Shown piece after piece: positions 51,955-61,061 of a DNA stretch of 64,000 bases (position 1 is its first letter; the number at the start of each line of letters is the position of its first letter). The stretch spans positions 124,001 to 188,000 of the forward strand of contig NZ_JACVHF010000002.1 in assembly GCF_014502795.1 (NCBI RefSeq). Direction: 5' to 3'. The notes below the pieces were generated by a model, which saw nothing but the letters and a program-made list of their open reading frames with translations, was not told the origin of the DNA and did no database searches. The translations under genes and the position numbers were made by a program. This DNA comes from Heliobacterium chlorum. Its GTDB lineage: Bacteria; Bacillota; Desulfitobacteriia; Heliobacteriales; Heliobacteriaceae.

Positions 51955-52054
51955 TTCGTTGTTTTGTTCTACCCCGTTCCATCTCTTAAGGTTAACCCAT
52001 TAGAACATCGTTCGGAAAAAATCCTGATAAATCGGGACTTCTGTCGTATTTTCC

Positions 52055-52087
52055 AGAAAAAGCCGGGATCATGGTCCCGGTTTTTCT
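52055..52087. terminator. Bidirectional intrinsic terminator
   Basis: CCGGGA-TCATGG-TCCCGG lies between AGAAAAAG and TTTTTCT, allowing termination in both directions. It ends the tsaD-aldolase unit. Confidence 0.85.
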
Positions 52088-52115
52088 GTTGTCAAGGGGC
52101 AAACAGATCTTCGAT

Positions 52116-52408
52116 TTATCCCCACTGTGGATGATTTTCTCTGTGGATAATGGGGATAAGTCTGTTGGTAAGTGAGTTATCAGGGAATTTTCGTGTGGAA
52201 AGCTTTTGGAATAACTCTGGAAAACCTGATTGTGGATAATGGGGATAAGTCTATCGAGCTGTTGCTATGACTGAAAAAAGTTTGTGGAAAAAGATGTGGA
52301 TGGCTTTTTCATGACGATTTTCGAGGATAACAGACATTTTCGACATATGTTCTGTCTTTACAAACAAAATAAAGCTGGCTTCCTGTATAATTCACCTTTT
52401 GTGGATCA
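52116..52408. promoter_or_regulatory. DnaA-box cluster in a 677-base gene-free stretch
   Basis: Two perfect DnaA boxes (TGTGGATAA at 52142 and 52231) are each followed at once by TGGGGATAA, in two identical 22-base direct repeats 89 bases apart (start to start). Six boxes with one mismatch lie at 52116, 52126, 52151, 52240, 52283 and 52400. The gene-free stretch runs 51955-52631. Apart from this cluster and the terminator at its left, I see only a short open frame (52410-52521) without a start. In B. subtilis a DnaA cluster also lies near gcp (tsaD). Confidence 0.75.
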
Positions 52409-52631
52409 TAATGGATAAGAGGTAACCGAAAATTACCCGAACTAGTTGTCTCTGGCGATCAGACTGGTTTGAACGCTGCTCTTGAGGCCAAAGGAGCTGT
52501 TGGAGAAGACTCCATCTGAAAGCCAGCGCTGTATCATCGGACGCCAGGTCAGGAGGAAGGATTTTTGACCGGATTGGGCGAAAGATCCAAAAGGTGCTTT
52601 ATTATACCTTTCAACGGAGAGGAGAAAAGGA

Positions 52632-53342
52632 ATGCTTAAGGTAACCTTTTTTAGTCACTCCATCTTCCTGCTTGATGATGGCCAATACAAAGTATTGATC
52701 GATCCCTTTTTTACGGGAAATCCTCTTTCACCTGTCAAGGCGGATCAAGTCTCCGCCGATTATATTCTCGTCACCCATGCTCACGGAGATCATTTTGGTG
52801 ATGCGCTCACGATAGCCAAGCGGTGCGGCGCGACCATCATCGCCCCGAACGAGTTGGCTGTCTATTGCCAGAGTAAAGGCGCCAAGGCCCATGGAATGCA
52901 CATCGGCGGCAAACGAGATTTCCCTTTCGGCCGGGTTCGCCTGACCGTGGCCTTACACGGTTCCGGTACGGTAGAAGACGGTCGTCCTATCGAACTGGGC
53001 AATCCCTGCGGCTTTTTGATCCATATGGGCGGAAAGACCCTTTACCATGCCGGTGATACCGGTTTAACTCGTGACATGGAACTGATCAGTATGTGTTTTC
53101 TAAAGGGCGCTCGACTGGATCTGGCCTTGTTGCCTATCGGTGACAACTTTGTCATGGGACCGGACGACGCCTTGTTCGCCACAAAACTGCTGCACCCGAA
53201 GCAGGTCGTTCCGATGCATTATAATACCTTCCCGGTGATCGCCCAGGATGCCAGGAGCTTCCAAAAGGCGGTCACGGAAAATACTGATTGCCTTTGCCAA
53301 ATCCTCGAACCGGGCGAGTCCTTGACGTTAGACGATCGTTAG
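52632..53342 (+). CDS. UPF0173 metal-dependent hydrolase (metallo-beta-lactamase fold)
   Basis: A 236-residue member of the UPF0173 family (B. subtilis YtkL). The metal motif HAHGDHFGD is near residue 50, with GNPCGFLIHMGGKTLYHAGDTGLTRDM and a final H in VPMHYNTFPVI. The substrate is unknown in the family. GGAGAAAAGG precedes the ATG. It is transcribed alone and ends at a strong terminator. Confidence 0.92.
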   Translation: MLKVTFFSHSIFLLDDGQYKVLIDPFFTGNPLSPVKADQVSADYILVTHAHGDHFGDALTIAKRCGATIIAPNELAVYCQSKGAKAHGMHIGGKRDFPFGRVRLTVALHGSGTVEDGRPIELGNPCGFLIHMGGKTLYHAGDTGLTRDMELISMCFLKGARLDLALLPIGDNFVMGPDDALFATKLLHPKQVVPMHYNTFPVIAQDARSFQKAVTENTDCLCQILEPGESLTLDDR

Positions 53343-53380
53343 ACGTTAATAAAGAAAGCTTTATATCGTCTAAATCCAGC

Positions 53381-53432
53381 GAAAAAGAGGTGCTTCAAAA
53401 ACCCTGTGGGTTTTCGAAGTACCTCTTTTTTG
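53381..53432. terminator. Bidirectional intrinsic terminator
   Basis: AAAAAGAGGT-GCTTC and GAAG-TACCTCTTTTTT pair around an inner AAAACCC/GGGTTTT stem. It separates the hydrolase from the convergent padR gene. Confidence 0.85.
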
Positions 53433-53508
53433 TGTAAAAGGCAAGCCCAGCGTGCGATGAGACTTGCCCCTGTTATGCAATCATGTTTATGTCATAAAAG
53501 ATGGTTGT

Positions 53509-53931
53509 TTAACCGATATCCAACATGTTTTCCCTTTCGGAGGGCAAATTAAAATGTGAACGATAACGGGAGAGGAAATCCTCTAAAGCGCCTCGATGCC
53601 GCTCCATTTCAGCGACCCACTTATGTAAAGACTCAACACCCTTGCTCGTCAGTTCATAGCAGCGTTTGGCCGGACCGCTTTCACCGGTCTGCCAGTTCGA
53701 TTGCACAAGATGTTCATCTTCCATCTTGCGTAAGGTTCGATAAATAAGGGCGGCGTCTGTCGGTCCGTCAAGCAAACGTAGGTCGCTGATTCGCTCCATC
53801 AATTCATACCCGTACGAAGGCTTCTCCGAGAGCAGCAAGAGCAGGGCCGGTTGGACAAAGCGGTTGATCCGGCCAAAGGTGTACAGGAGAGAATTGTCAT
53901 CGGGTTGACGAGAATCAGCTAGGCGGGACAT
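53509..53931 (-). CDS. PadR-family transcriptional regulator
   Basis: A 140-residue winged-helix regulator. The N-terminal domain (about 20-95) has LLLLSEKPSYGYELMERI, ALIYRTLRKMEDEHLV and KRCYELTSKG. A helical C-terminal tail follows, of the short type. ATG 53931 has AAAGGAG nine bases upstream. PadR proteins mostly repress transport or stress genes. It stands alone, and I see no clear operator in the 250 bases before it. Confidence 0.92.
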   Translation of the reverse strand: MSRLADSRQPDDNSLLYTFGRINRFVQPALLLLLSEKPSYGYELMERISDLRLLDGPTDAALIYRTLRKMEDEHLVQSNWQTGESGPAKRCYELTSKGVESLHKWVAEMERHRGALEDFLSRYRSHFNLPSERENMLDIG

Positions 53932-54055
53932 AACCAAGGTCTCCTTTCGAACAGATCAGAACTCATATCTATATTATGATCAAGGAGCCTCAAATGTCAA
54001 AAGAGAGAGTCGAAAAAAATGTGTCAAAGTTTATGCAAAAGTTGCAAAAAAGGTA

Positions 54056-54084
54056 TTGCAAGTGGAAACTATCGCATGTATAGT
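54056..54084 (+). promoter_or_regulatory. Candidate rex promoter
   Basis: TTGCAA and TATAGT with 17 bases between, about 100 bases before the rex start. No clear Rex operator (TTGTGAA-N4-TTCACAA) is seen here. Positions may be off by a base or two. Confidence 0.45.
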
Positions 54085-54187
54085 TAAATTACAGATAGAC
54101 AAACATTCATAGGATATCGGACAAAAGATATCCCTGGTTGCCCAACGCACATAATTGACATCAAAGAGTACAAAAGAGGATGAGGAC

Positions 54188-54865
54188 GTGAAGTTTTTCA
54201 AGGTGCCTGAGCCGACAATCATGCGTTTGTCCCTCTATTCGCGAATTCTTGAACAGATGGAAGATCGTGGGGTCCCGATCATTTCTTCGGTCGAGCTGGG
54301 TGACGCCGTAGGAATCAATTCGGGAGTCGTCCGTAAGGATTTGTCCATGTTCGGTGAGTTTGGCGTTCGCGGCGTTGGATATAACGTACGGGAACTGCGG
54401 GACAACATTCGCAAACTTTTGGGGCAAGACCGCAACTGGCCCGTAATCATCGTCGGCGCCGGCCACTTGGGCTCTTCTTTAGCCGCTTATCCGGGTTTCC
54501 AACAGCGAGGATTTGATGTCGTCGCTATGGTAGATACGGATCCGGAGAAAATAGGCACCCAAGTGATTGAAAGACCTGTTGTTTCGTGGGAAGAAGCAGA
54601 GATTTTGATCAAGGAACATGGCGTACGGATGGCTATCCTCGCCGTACCGGTTGATGCCGTGCAAAGCGTGGCTCAGCAATTGACCGACCTTGGTGTAGAA
54701 GCGATTCTGAATTTCTCACCAATCATCTTAAAAGGACCATCCCATGTACAGGTCCAAAATGTCGATTTGACTGTATACTTCGACTTAATGCGCTTTACGC
54801 AAAACCTCAATACGAATGGCTTACGACCTCAGGCAACTACCGTTCGCGGCATTGCCTTTCGCTGA
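54188..54865 (+). CDS. rex: Redox-sensing repressor Rex
   Basis: A 225-residue repressor that senses the NADH/NAD+ ratio. The N-terminal winged helix (about 1-80) has PTIMRLSLYSRILEQ, SSVELGDAVGINSGVVRKDLS and FGEFGVRGVGYNV. The Rossmann domain has IVGAGHLGSSLAAYPGF and FSPIILKGPSHV. It controls fermentation and respiratory genes. GTG 54188 has AGAGGA seven bases upstream. The NAD-linked formate dehydrogenase downstream could be a target. Confidence 0.97.
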   Translation: MKFFKVPEPTIMRLSLYSRILEQMEDRGVPIISSVELGDAVGINSGVVRKDLSMFGEFGVRGVGYNVRELRDNIRKLLGQDRNWPVIIVGAGHLGSSLAAYPGFQQRGFDVVAMVDTDPEKIGTQVIERPVVSWEEAEILIKEHGVRMAILAVPVDAVQSVAQQLTDLGVEAILNFSPIILKGPSHVQVQNVDLTVYFDLMRFTQNLNTNGLRPQATTVRGIAFR

Positions 54866-54897
54866 TATCCGCCTCCGTTACTTGTTCATATGTATTG

Positions 54898-54933
54898 AAA
54901 GGCCGGCTTCATGCCGAGCCTTTGTTTTTTTTG
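54898..54933 (+). terminator. Intrinsic terminator after rex
   Basis: AAAGGC-CGGC pairs with GCCG-GCCTTT around TTCAT, followed by a run of eight T. Confidence 0.85.
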
Positions 54934-55043
54934 TGGAATTGACTAACTTTTCAGATGAGTTGTAATATTGTTTCGACAGGGGAAAACCGACATTTATCAC
55001 GAATCTATATTTAGAGACCCTTTGAAACAAAGGATGTTGGATT

Positions 55044-55652
55044 TTGAACCAAGCTGAAAAACAAGCATGGAAACAAAAAATACGACAAAGCGTACTCGCT
55101 CTTCGCAGCAGACAGACCCATCAGGAAGTCGCCGAAAAGAGTTCTACCATCGTCAAGAACCTGTTGTCTCATACCGCTTACAATCGAGCTAAGATGATCA
55201 TGACTTATGTCGACTTTCGGCAGGAAGTAGAGACAAAAAGCTTGATTCAACAAGCCCTGCTAAACGCCAAAGGGATCGCCGTCCCAGTGACGCAAAAAGA
55301 GGAACGACGGCTGATTCCTGCGGCGATCTTCAATTATCCCGACGACCTGCAGCCTGGCACTTGGGGCATTTTGGAACCCCGCCAAGTACAAGCTGTGCCC
55401 GCTCAAGAGATTGACCTGATCGTGATCCCTGGTGTTGCTTTCGACCTGAGGGGGAACCGGTTGGGATACGGCGCCGGCTTTTACGATCGATTTTTGCCGT
55501 CCTTGCCGCCGGATACACCGAAGATCGCCTTCGCCTTTGAGTTGCAGCTCATGGACGAGTTCATCTCTGATGAACACGATATCCCCATGGACTTGATCAT
55601 TACAGAATCTCGGATCATCAACTGCAGGGAGGGACAAAGCCTTCATGTGTAA
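55044..55652 (+). CDS. fthC: 5-formyltetrahydrofolate cyclo-ligase
   Basis: A 202-residue enzyme that converts 5-formyl-THF to 5,10-methenyl-THF with ATP. Marks are YVDFRQEVETKSLI, IAVPVTQKEERRL and DLIVIPGVAFDLRGNRLGYGAGFYDRFL. The TTG start has a weak AAAGGATG upstream. It overlaps the formate dehydrogenase gamma-type gene by eight bases, so a one-carbon link between folate and formate metabolism is plausible. Confidence 0.95.
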   Translation: MNQAEKQAWKQKIRQSVLALRSRQTHQEVAEKSSTIVKNLLSHTAYNRAKMIMTYVDFRQEVETKSLIQQALLNAKGIAVPVTQKEERRLIPAAIFNYPDDLQPGTWGILEPRQVQAVPAQEIDLIVIPGVAFDLRGNRLGYGAGFYDRFLPSLPPDTPKIAFAFELQLMDEFISDEHDIPMDLIITESRIINCREGQSLHV

Positions 55653-56136
55653 CTGCTCTTGCAACGCCGAACCGGCTCTATCTGAAAAAGACAGGCGACT
55701 GGTTGAGTTGCTGAACAAATACCGCACCGTACCGGGGGCGCTCATTCCCGTCTTGCAGGAAGCCCAGGAGATATACGGTTATTTGCCGGCAGAAGTGCTG
55801 CAAAAGGTCGCCCGAGAACTGCAGATTCCCTTGGCGAAAGTCTACGGCGTCGTTACCTTCTACTCCCAGTTCCACCTAAAACCACGGGGCCGCAACATCA
55901 TCCGGGTCTGCTTAGGTACGGCTTGTCATGTCCGCGGAGGTGCTAAAATCTTTGAAGCCCTACAAAAGAAACTGGCCGTCGAAGACGGAGAGACGACGGC
56001 GGATCTGCGCTTTACCTTAGAGTCGGTCGCTTGTATCGGCGCTTGCGGATTGGCGCCAGTGATCATGATCAATCACGATACTCATGGACGATTGACGCCG
56101 GAAAAATTGACTGAGATTTTATCGAAATACGAGTGA
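55645..56136 (+). CDS. NuoE/HydC-like thioredoxin-fold [2Fe-2S] subunit
   Basis: A 163-residue protein of the NuoE family. The [2Fe-2S] ligands are CLGTACHVRG (Cys pair) and CIGACGLAP. The first eight residues add three further cysteines (CNCSC). In NAD-linked hydrogenases and formate dehydrogenases this subunit passes electrons between the flavin and the catalytic subunit. ATG 55645 has GGAGGG upstream and overlaps the folate gene. It is the first of three subunits. Confidence 0.92.
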   Translation: MCNCSCNAEPALSEKDRRLVELLNKYRTVPGALIPVLQEAQEIYGYLPAEVLQKVARELQIPLAKVYGVVTFYSQFHLKPRGRNIIRVCLGTACHVRGGAKIFEALQKKLAVEDGETTADLRFTLESVACIGACGLAPVIMINHDTHGRLTPEKLTEILSKYE

Positions 56137-56150
56137 GGAGGTACCCTACG

Positions 56151-58097
56151 GTGCAAAACCTGATGGAAGCCTGCTGCCGTCAATGTACCCATAGCCCACT
56201 GACTCCTTGCAGTGATTACATCTCCTGTAGGCTTGAGGGACCCCTCTGTCACGATAGTGAACTTTGTAAAGAGGCCAGACAAGATTGGATTCGAACTATC
56301 CAACAACCAGCGGAGGGAAAAAAACGTCTGCTCATCTGCGCAGGGACCGGGTGCATTGCGTCGGGAAGCCGCCCGCTCAAAGAGCACTTAGAAAAGGAGT
56401 TGACGGCACGGGGACTGCGACGAGATGTCGATATCATTTTGACCGGCTGTCATGGCTTCTGTGAACAGGGGCCGATCTTGATCGTCGAGCCCGGTAAAAC
56501 CTTCTACTGCCGTGTGCAGACGGAAGATGTCGATGAAATCGTGGAACAGCACCTTCTCCGGGAGGAGAGGGTTGACCGATTGTTATACCGGGAACCGGGA
56601 AGCGGTGAGGCCGTGTTCGCTTATCCGGAAATCCGCTTCTACGCCCGGCAAAAACGGATTGTCTTGCAAAACTGCGGACACATCAATCCCGAAGATATCG
56701 GCGAATACGTGGCCTTACAAGGGTACCAGGGTTTGCGCAAGGCTTTATCGATGGAGCGGGGCGCTGTCATCGAAGAACTAAAGCGTTCGGGGCTGCGAGG
56801 TCGCGGTGGGGCCGGGTTTCTGACCGGTATGAAGTGGGAATTCACCGCGAATGCGCCTGGTGAAAAGAAATATATCATCTGCAATGCCGATGAAGGCGAC
56901 CCCGGTGCCTTCATGGACCGCTCGGTCCTCGAAGGTGACCCTCACGCCGTCATCGAGGGGATGCTCATCGCTGCTCACGCCATCGGTGCTGATGAGGGTT
57001 ACATCTATGTACGGGCTGAATATCCTCTGGCGATTGAACGCCTGCAAATCGCCATCGGTCAGGCCGAAAAATACGGACTTCTAGGGACAAACATCTTGGG
57101 AACAGGGTTCAACTTTAATCTGCACATCAAAGCCGGTGCCGGCGCTTTCGTCTGCGGCGAAGAGACAGCCTTGCTGACTTCGATCGAGGGCAACCGCGGG
57201 ATGCCCCGGGTCAGACCGCCCTTTCCCGCCGTCAAGGGGCTCTGGGACAAGCCGACAAATATCAACAACGTAGAGACTTATGCGAACGTACCACACATCC
57301 TCCGTCACGGTGCTGACTGGTACGCACAGATGGGGACAAGGACGTCGAAAGGTTCAAAAGTTTTTGCCCTGACCGGAAAAGTGAACAACACGGGCCTGGT
57401 AGAAGTCCCGATGGGTTTACCCTTACGGGAGATCATTTTTGATATCGGCGGAGGGATTCGAGATCATAAGCCCTTCAAAGCGGTGCAAATCGGCGGCCCT
57501 TCCGGCGGCTGCCTGCCTGAATCGATGCTAGATCTGCCTGTCGATTATGATTCGCTCACGGCGGCTGGTGCGATGGTCGGTTCCGGCGGTCTCGTCGTTA
57601 TGGATGAAGAAACCTGTATGGTCGATATTGCTCGATTTTTCTTAAGCTTTACCCAGAAGGAATCCTGCGGCAAGTGTACCCCCTGCCGGGAGGGGACGAA
57701 ACGGATGCTGGAGATTCTGACCCGGATGACCCAGGGGGAAGGCCGCCCAGGGGACGTTGAGGCCCTCGAAGAACTGGCCCAGGTCGTAAAGGATTCCTCT
57801 CTTTGCGGGCTCGGTCAAACGGCTCCCAATCCCGTGCTGACCACACTCCGCTACTTTCGCCATGAATATGAAGCCCATATCCAAGAGAAGCGCTGCCCTG
57901 CCGGTGCTTGCTCGGCGCTGCTCACCTATCAGATTGAAGCGGACAGGTGTATCGGCTGTACCCTCTGTGCCCGGGTCTGCCCGGTCAACTGCATCAGCGG
58001 CAAACCGAAAGAAGCCCATGTGATCGATAGCACCCGGTGCATCAAGTGTGGAGCTTGCAAAGACAAATGTAAGTTCAACGCTGTGTCACGCCGGTAA
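56151..58097 (+). CDS. NuoF/HydB-like flavin subunit of the NAD-linked formate dehydrogenase
   Basis: A 648-residue protein. A Cys-rich N-terminus (seven Cys in the first 40 residues) is followed by a thioredoxin-like [2Fe-2S] domain (CAGTGCIASG, GCHGFC), the FMN/NAD-binding NuoF core (GRGGAGFLTGMKWEF; NADEGDPGAFMDRS), the [4Fe-4S] site CGKCTPCREG, and a C-terminal pair CIGCTLCARVCP and CIKCGACKDKC. It oxidises or reduces NAD(H). GTG 56151 is nine bases after GAGGAGG. The extra Cys-rich start is not usual in HydB. Confidence 0.93.
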   Translation: MQNLMEACCRQCTHSPLTPCSDYISCRLEGPLCHDSELCKEARQDWIRTIQQPAEGKKRLLICAGTGCIASGSRPLKEHLEKELTARGLRRDVDIILTGCHGFCEQGPILIVEPGKTFYCRVQTEDVDEIVEQHLLREERVDRLLYREPGSGEAVFAYPEIRFYARQKRIVLQNCGHINPEDIGEYVALQGYQGLRKALSMERGAVIEELKRSGLRGRGGAGFLTGMKWEFTANAPGEKKYIICNADEGDPGAFMDRSVLEGDPHAVIEGMLIAAHAIGADEGYIYVRAEYPLAIERLQIAIGQAEKYGLLGTNILGTGFNFNLHIKAGAGAFVCGEETALLTSIEGNRGMPRVRPPFPAVKGLWDKPTNINNVETYANVPHILRHGADWYAQMGTRTSKGSKVFALTGKVNNTGLVEVPMGLPLREIIFDIGGGIRDHKPFKAVQIGGPSGGCLPESMLDLPVDYDSLTAAGAMVGSGGLVVMDEETCMVDIARFFLSFTQKESCGKCTPCREGTKRMLEILTRMTQGEGRPGDVEALEELAQVVKDSSLCGLGQTAPNPVLTTLRYFRHEYEAHIQEKRCPAGACSALLTYQIEADRCIGCTLCARVCPVNCISGKPKEAHVIDSTRCIKCGACKDKCKFNAVSRR

Positions 58098-58109
58098 GGA
58101 GAGATGGCG

Positions 58110-60977
58110 ATGATGCAGAATAGGACGAAGAACGAAACGGTGAAGACAGTGATCGCAAGGCAGGTAGAGATGGATCCAAAGCCAAAGCAACCGGTAACGG
58201 TGACGATCGACGGGCAGGAAGTGACTGTGCCAGAAGGAACGACCGTGTTGGAAGCGGCACAAAGGGTGGGGATTCCCATTCCTACATTGTGTCACGATCC
58301 TGAATTGTCTAATCCCGGTTCCTGCCGACTTTGTGTTGTAGAAATTGAGCTCAACGGACGGAAGATGCGGAATCTGCCGCCGTCCTGTGTGACGACTGTC
58401 AGCAACGGCATGGTGGTTCAGACGCTGACAGAGACCGTACGAAAAACCCGCAAGAAGATCCTCGAACTCCTCTTGGCGAACCACCCGAAAGATTGTCTGC
58501 GCTGTGAACGGACTGGCAACTGCCGTTTGCAGTCTTACGCTTACGAATACGGCGCCGACTTTCCCCAGTCTGGTTCGGCCCTCGATGGAGAGCGCCAGAA
58601 CTACGCCGTCGACGACAGCAATCCCTTTATTTTGCGGGATATGAACAAGTGCATCCTCTGCGGCAAGTGTGTCCGCGCCTGTGGGGAAGTGCAGGGAAGG
58701 TTCGTCTTGGATTATGCCCACCGGGGCTTTGCGACGAGAGTTGCCCCGGAGATGGATCGAGAACTGAGAGACACGGCTTGCGTCTACTGCGGTTCCTGTG
58801 TCTCAGTCTGTCCCACCGGCGCCATCATCGAAAAGAACAAGGTAGGCAAAGGACGGGCCTGGGATATCGGGAAAGTCCGCACGACCTGTCCCTATTGTGG
58901 TACCGGGTGCAATTTTGACCTGGAAATCGCCCGTCGCTCCGATTCTAAGGGCCAGACGCGAGAAGAAGTGATCGGCGTCGCCTCATCGATCGACGCGCCA
59001 GTCAATGGGCGTGCCCTCTGTGTCAAAGGTCGATTTGGGACGGATTTCATCCATCACCGCGATCGCCTGACCACTCCCTTGATCAAGAAGGACGGACAAT
59101 TTGTCGAGGCCTCTTGGGAAGAAGCGATCGCTTTTGCCGCTTCCCGTTTGGGGGACATCCATGCCGAATATGGCGGTGACGCCTTTGGTGTTCTCGCTTC
59201 AGCGAAAGCCACCAATGAAGAGAACTATCTCTTGAACCGCTTTGCCCGGACTATTCTCGGCACGAACAACATCGATCACTGCGCCCGCCTCTGCCACAGC
59301 TCGACGGTGGCTGGCTTAGCGGCCTCTTTTGGTTCCGGTGCCATGACCAATCCGATCGAAGACATCGCCAAGACCGATTTTATGCTCGTCATCGGTTCCA
59401 ATACGACCGAGTCCCATCCGGTCTTAGCTCTTTCTATGTTGCGGGCGATCCGCCAAGGAACCCCTTGTGTGGTTATCGATCCCCGGAAGACAGAGCTGGC
59501 GGCGTTGGCCCATAAGCACTTGCCCTTAAAACCGGGCAGCGACTTAGCTCTTCTGAACGCGATGGCTCATGTGATCATCACCGAGGGGCTCTACAAAGAA
59601 GACTTCATCAAGACTTATACGGAAGGCTTTGAAACCCTGTGCGAAGCCGTCACAGAAACGACGCCCGAATGGGCTGAGAGCATCTGTGGCATCGACGCCG
59701 ATTTGATTCGAGATACGGCCCGCCGGTATGCCAGGGCACAAAGGGGTTCTATCTACTACACCATGGGGGTAACCCAAAAACACACCGGTACCCACAACGT
59801 CATGGCTATCGCTAATTTGGCCTTGCTGACGGGGCACATTGGAAGAGAAGGGACCGGCGTCAACCCCTTGCGCGGGCAAAACAACGTTCAAGGCGCCTGT
59901 GACATGGGGGCGCTGCCCAATGTGCTCCCTGGCTATCAACCGGTCACCGACGCCGGTGTACGTGAAAAATTTGCCCGAACATGGGACGTAAAGATCGATA
60001 GCTTATCGGAGCGTCCTGGCCTCACCGTCGGTGAAATGCTGCAAGGCGCGCACGAGGGCCGGCTTAAATCGATGCTGATCATGGGGGAGAACCCGGTCGT
60101 CTCGGACCCCGACAGCCAACACGTCATCGAAGCGTTGGAGCGGCTGGACTTCCTCGTTGTCATGGATCTCTTTTTGACCGACACTGCCCGCCACGCCGAT
60201 GTGATTTTCCCGGCTTGCTCTTTTGCCGAGAAGGAAGGCACCTTCACAAACACAGAACGGCGGGTGCAGCGGGTTCGCCAAGGGATTCAACCGGTCGGCG
60301 ATTCCCGGCCCGACTGGCAGATCATCGGAGACCTCGCCGCCGCCATGGGATCCCCTTTTCCCTATAGGGACCCGGCGTCGATCATGGACGAGATTGCGGA
60401 AACGACACCTTCTTATGGCGGTATCAGCCACCATCGACTCGATAAGGAAGGCCCCCTTTGCTGGCCCTGCCCGGCGAAGGACCATCCCGGTACACCGCGG
60501 CTGCACATGAACGGCTTTGTGCGGGGAAAAGGCAAGTTTCACGCTGTTCCCTATCTACCCCCGGCGGAGCAGCCTGATGACGAGTACCCACTCATCCTCT
60601 CGACAGGTCGCCGCCTCTTCCACTACCATACAGGGACCATGTCTCGCCGTTCCGGCTTGGAAGAAGTCTATCCGGAAGAACACCTGGAGATTCACCCTGA
60701 TGATGCGGACGATCTCGGTTTGAAGGACCATGATTGGGTACGATTGTCGACCCGGCGGGGAGCCATCGAGATAGCCGTTTGGATGACCGATCGCATCGTC
60801 GCAGGGATGGTCTTCACGTCCTTCCACTTTGTCGAGGCGATGGTCAATAAGTTGACCAATGCTGCCACTGACCCTATCGCCAAAATCCCGGAACTTAAAG
60901 TATGCGCCTGTAAGATAGAGAAGATCGATTGCCCGGAAGGGTACGTTCCTCCCGCCCATAAACGTGTACTTTGGTGA
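58110..60977 (+). CDS. fdhA: Formate dehydrogenase catalytic subunit (molybdopterin, Cys form)
   Basis: A 955-residue protein. The N-terminus is NuoG-like: a [2Fe-2S] domain (CHDPELSNPGSCRLC), the HPKDCLRCERTGNC site and two [4Fe-4S] motifs (CILCGKCVRAC, CVYCGSCVSVC). The molybdopterin part starts at CPYCGTGCNFDL. The catalytic position is Cys in CARLCHSSTVAGL, where some enzymes have selenocysteine. It should interconvert formate and CO2 using NAD(H) through the partner subunits. I take ATG 58110, seven bases after AAGGAGAG. Tungsten or molybdenum use is not decided by the sequence. Confidence 0.94.
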   Translation: MMQNRTKNETVKTVIARQVEMDPKPKQPVTVTIDGQEVTVPEGTTVLEAAQRVGIPIPTLCHDPELSNPGSCRLCVVEIELNGRKMRNLPPSCVTTVSNGMVVQTLTETVRKTRKKILELLLANHPKDCLRCERTGNCRLQSYAYEYGADFPQSGSALDGERQNYAVDDSNPFILRDMNKCILCGKCVRACGEVQGRFVLDYAHRGFATRVAPEMDRELRDTACVYCGSCVSVCPTGAIIEKNKVGKGRAWDIGKVRTTCPYCGTGCNFDLEIARRSDSKGQTREEVIGVASSIDAPVNGRALCVKGRFGTDFIHHRDRLTTPLIKKDGQFVEASWEEAIAFAASRLGDIHAEYGGDAFGVLASAKATNEENYLLNRFARTILGTNNIDHCARLCHSSTVAGLAASFGSGAMTNPIEDIAKTDFMLVIGSNTTESHPVLALSMLRAIRQGTPCVVIDPRKTELAALAHKHLPLKPGSDLALLNAMAHVIITEGLYKEDFIKTYTEGFETLCEAVTETTPEWAESICGIDADLIRDTARRYARAQRGSIYYTMGVTQKHTGTHNVMAIANLALLTGHIGREGTGVNPLRGQNNVQGACDMGALPNVLPGYQPVTDAGVREKFARTWDVKIDSLSERPGLTVGEMLQGAHEGRLKSMLIMGENPVVSDPDSQHVIEALERLDFLVVMDLFLTDTARHADVIFPACSFAEKEGTFTNTERRVQRVRQGIQPVGDSRPDWQIIGDLAAAMGSPFPYRDPASIMDEIAETTPSYGGISHHRLDKEGPLCWPCPAKDHPGTPRLHMNGFVRGKGKFHAVPYLPPAEQPDDEYPLILSTGRRLFHYHTGTMSRRSGLEEVYPEEHLEIHPDDADDLGLKDHDWVRLSTRRGAIEIAVWMTDRIVAGMVFTSFHFVEAMVNKLTNAATDPIAKIPELKVCACKIEKIDCPEGYVPPAHKRVLW

Positions 60978-60994
60978 GGTAAAAACATCCATAC

Positions 60995-61037
60995 AAAAAG
61001 AGACCTAAGTCTAAAATTGCGACTTAGGTCTCTTTTT
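60995..61037. terminator. Bidirectional intrinsic terminator
   Basis: AAAAAGAGACCTAAGTC pairs perfectly with GACTTAGGTCTCTTTTT, with A- and T-runs at both ends. It ends the formate dehydrogenase operon. Confidence 0.9.
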
Positions 61038-61061
61038 CCGTTTTACCTTTCTAGGAAAGGG

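Noticed and set aside
52116-52408. oriC
   Set aside because: The boxes are dense, but no dnaA, dnaN, rpmH or gidA is near and no AT-rich unwinding region stands out. I call it a DnaA-box cluster instead.
52410-52521. Short open frame (ELVVSGDQTGLNAALEA region)
   Set aside because: It reads like coding sequence but has no start and a stop directly before it. It could be a gene remnant; I cannot support it.
59280-59330. Selenocysteine in the formate dehydrogenase
   Set aside because: The catalytic codon in CARLCH is TGC (Cys), not TGA.
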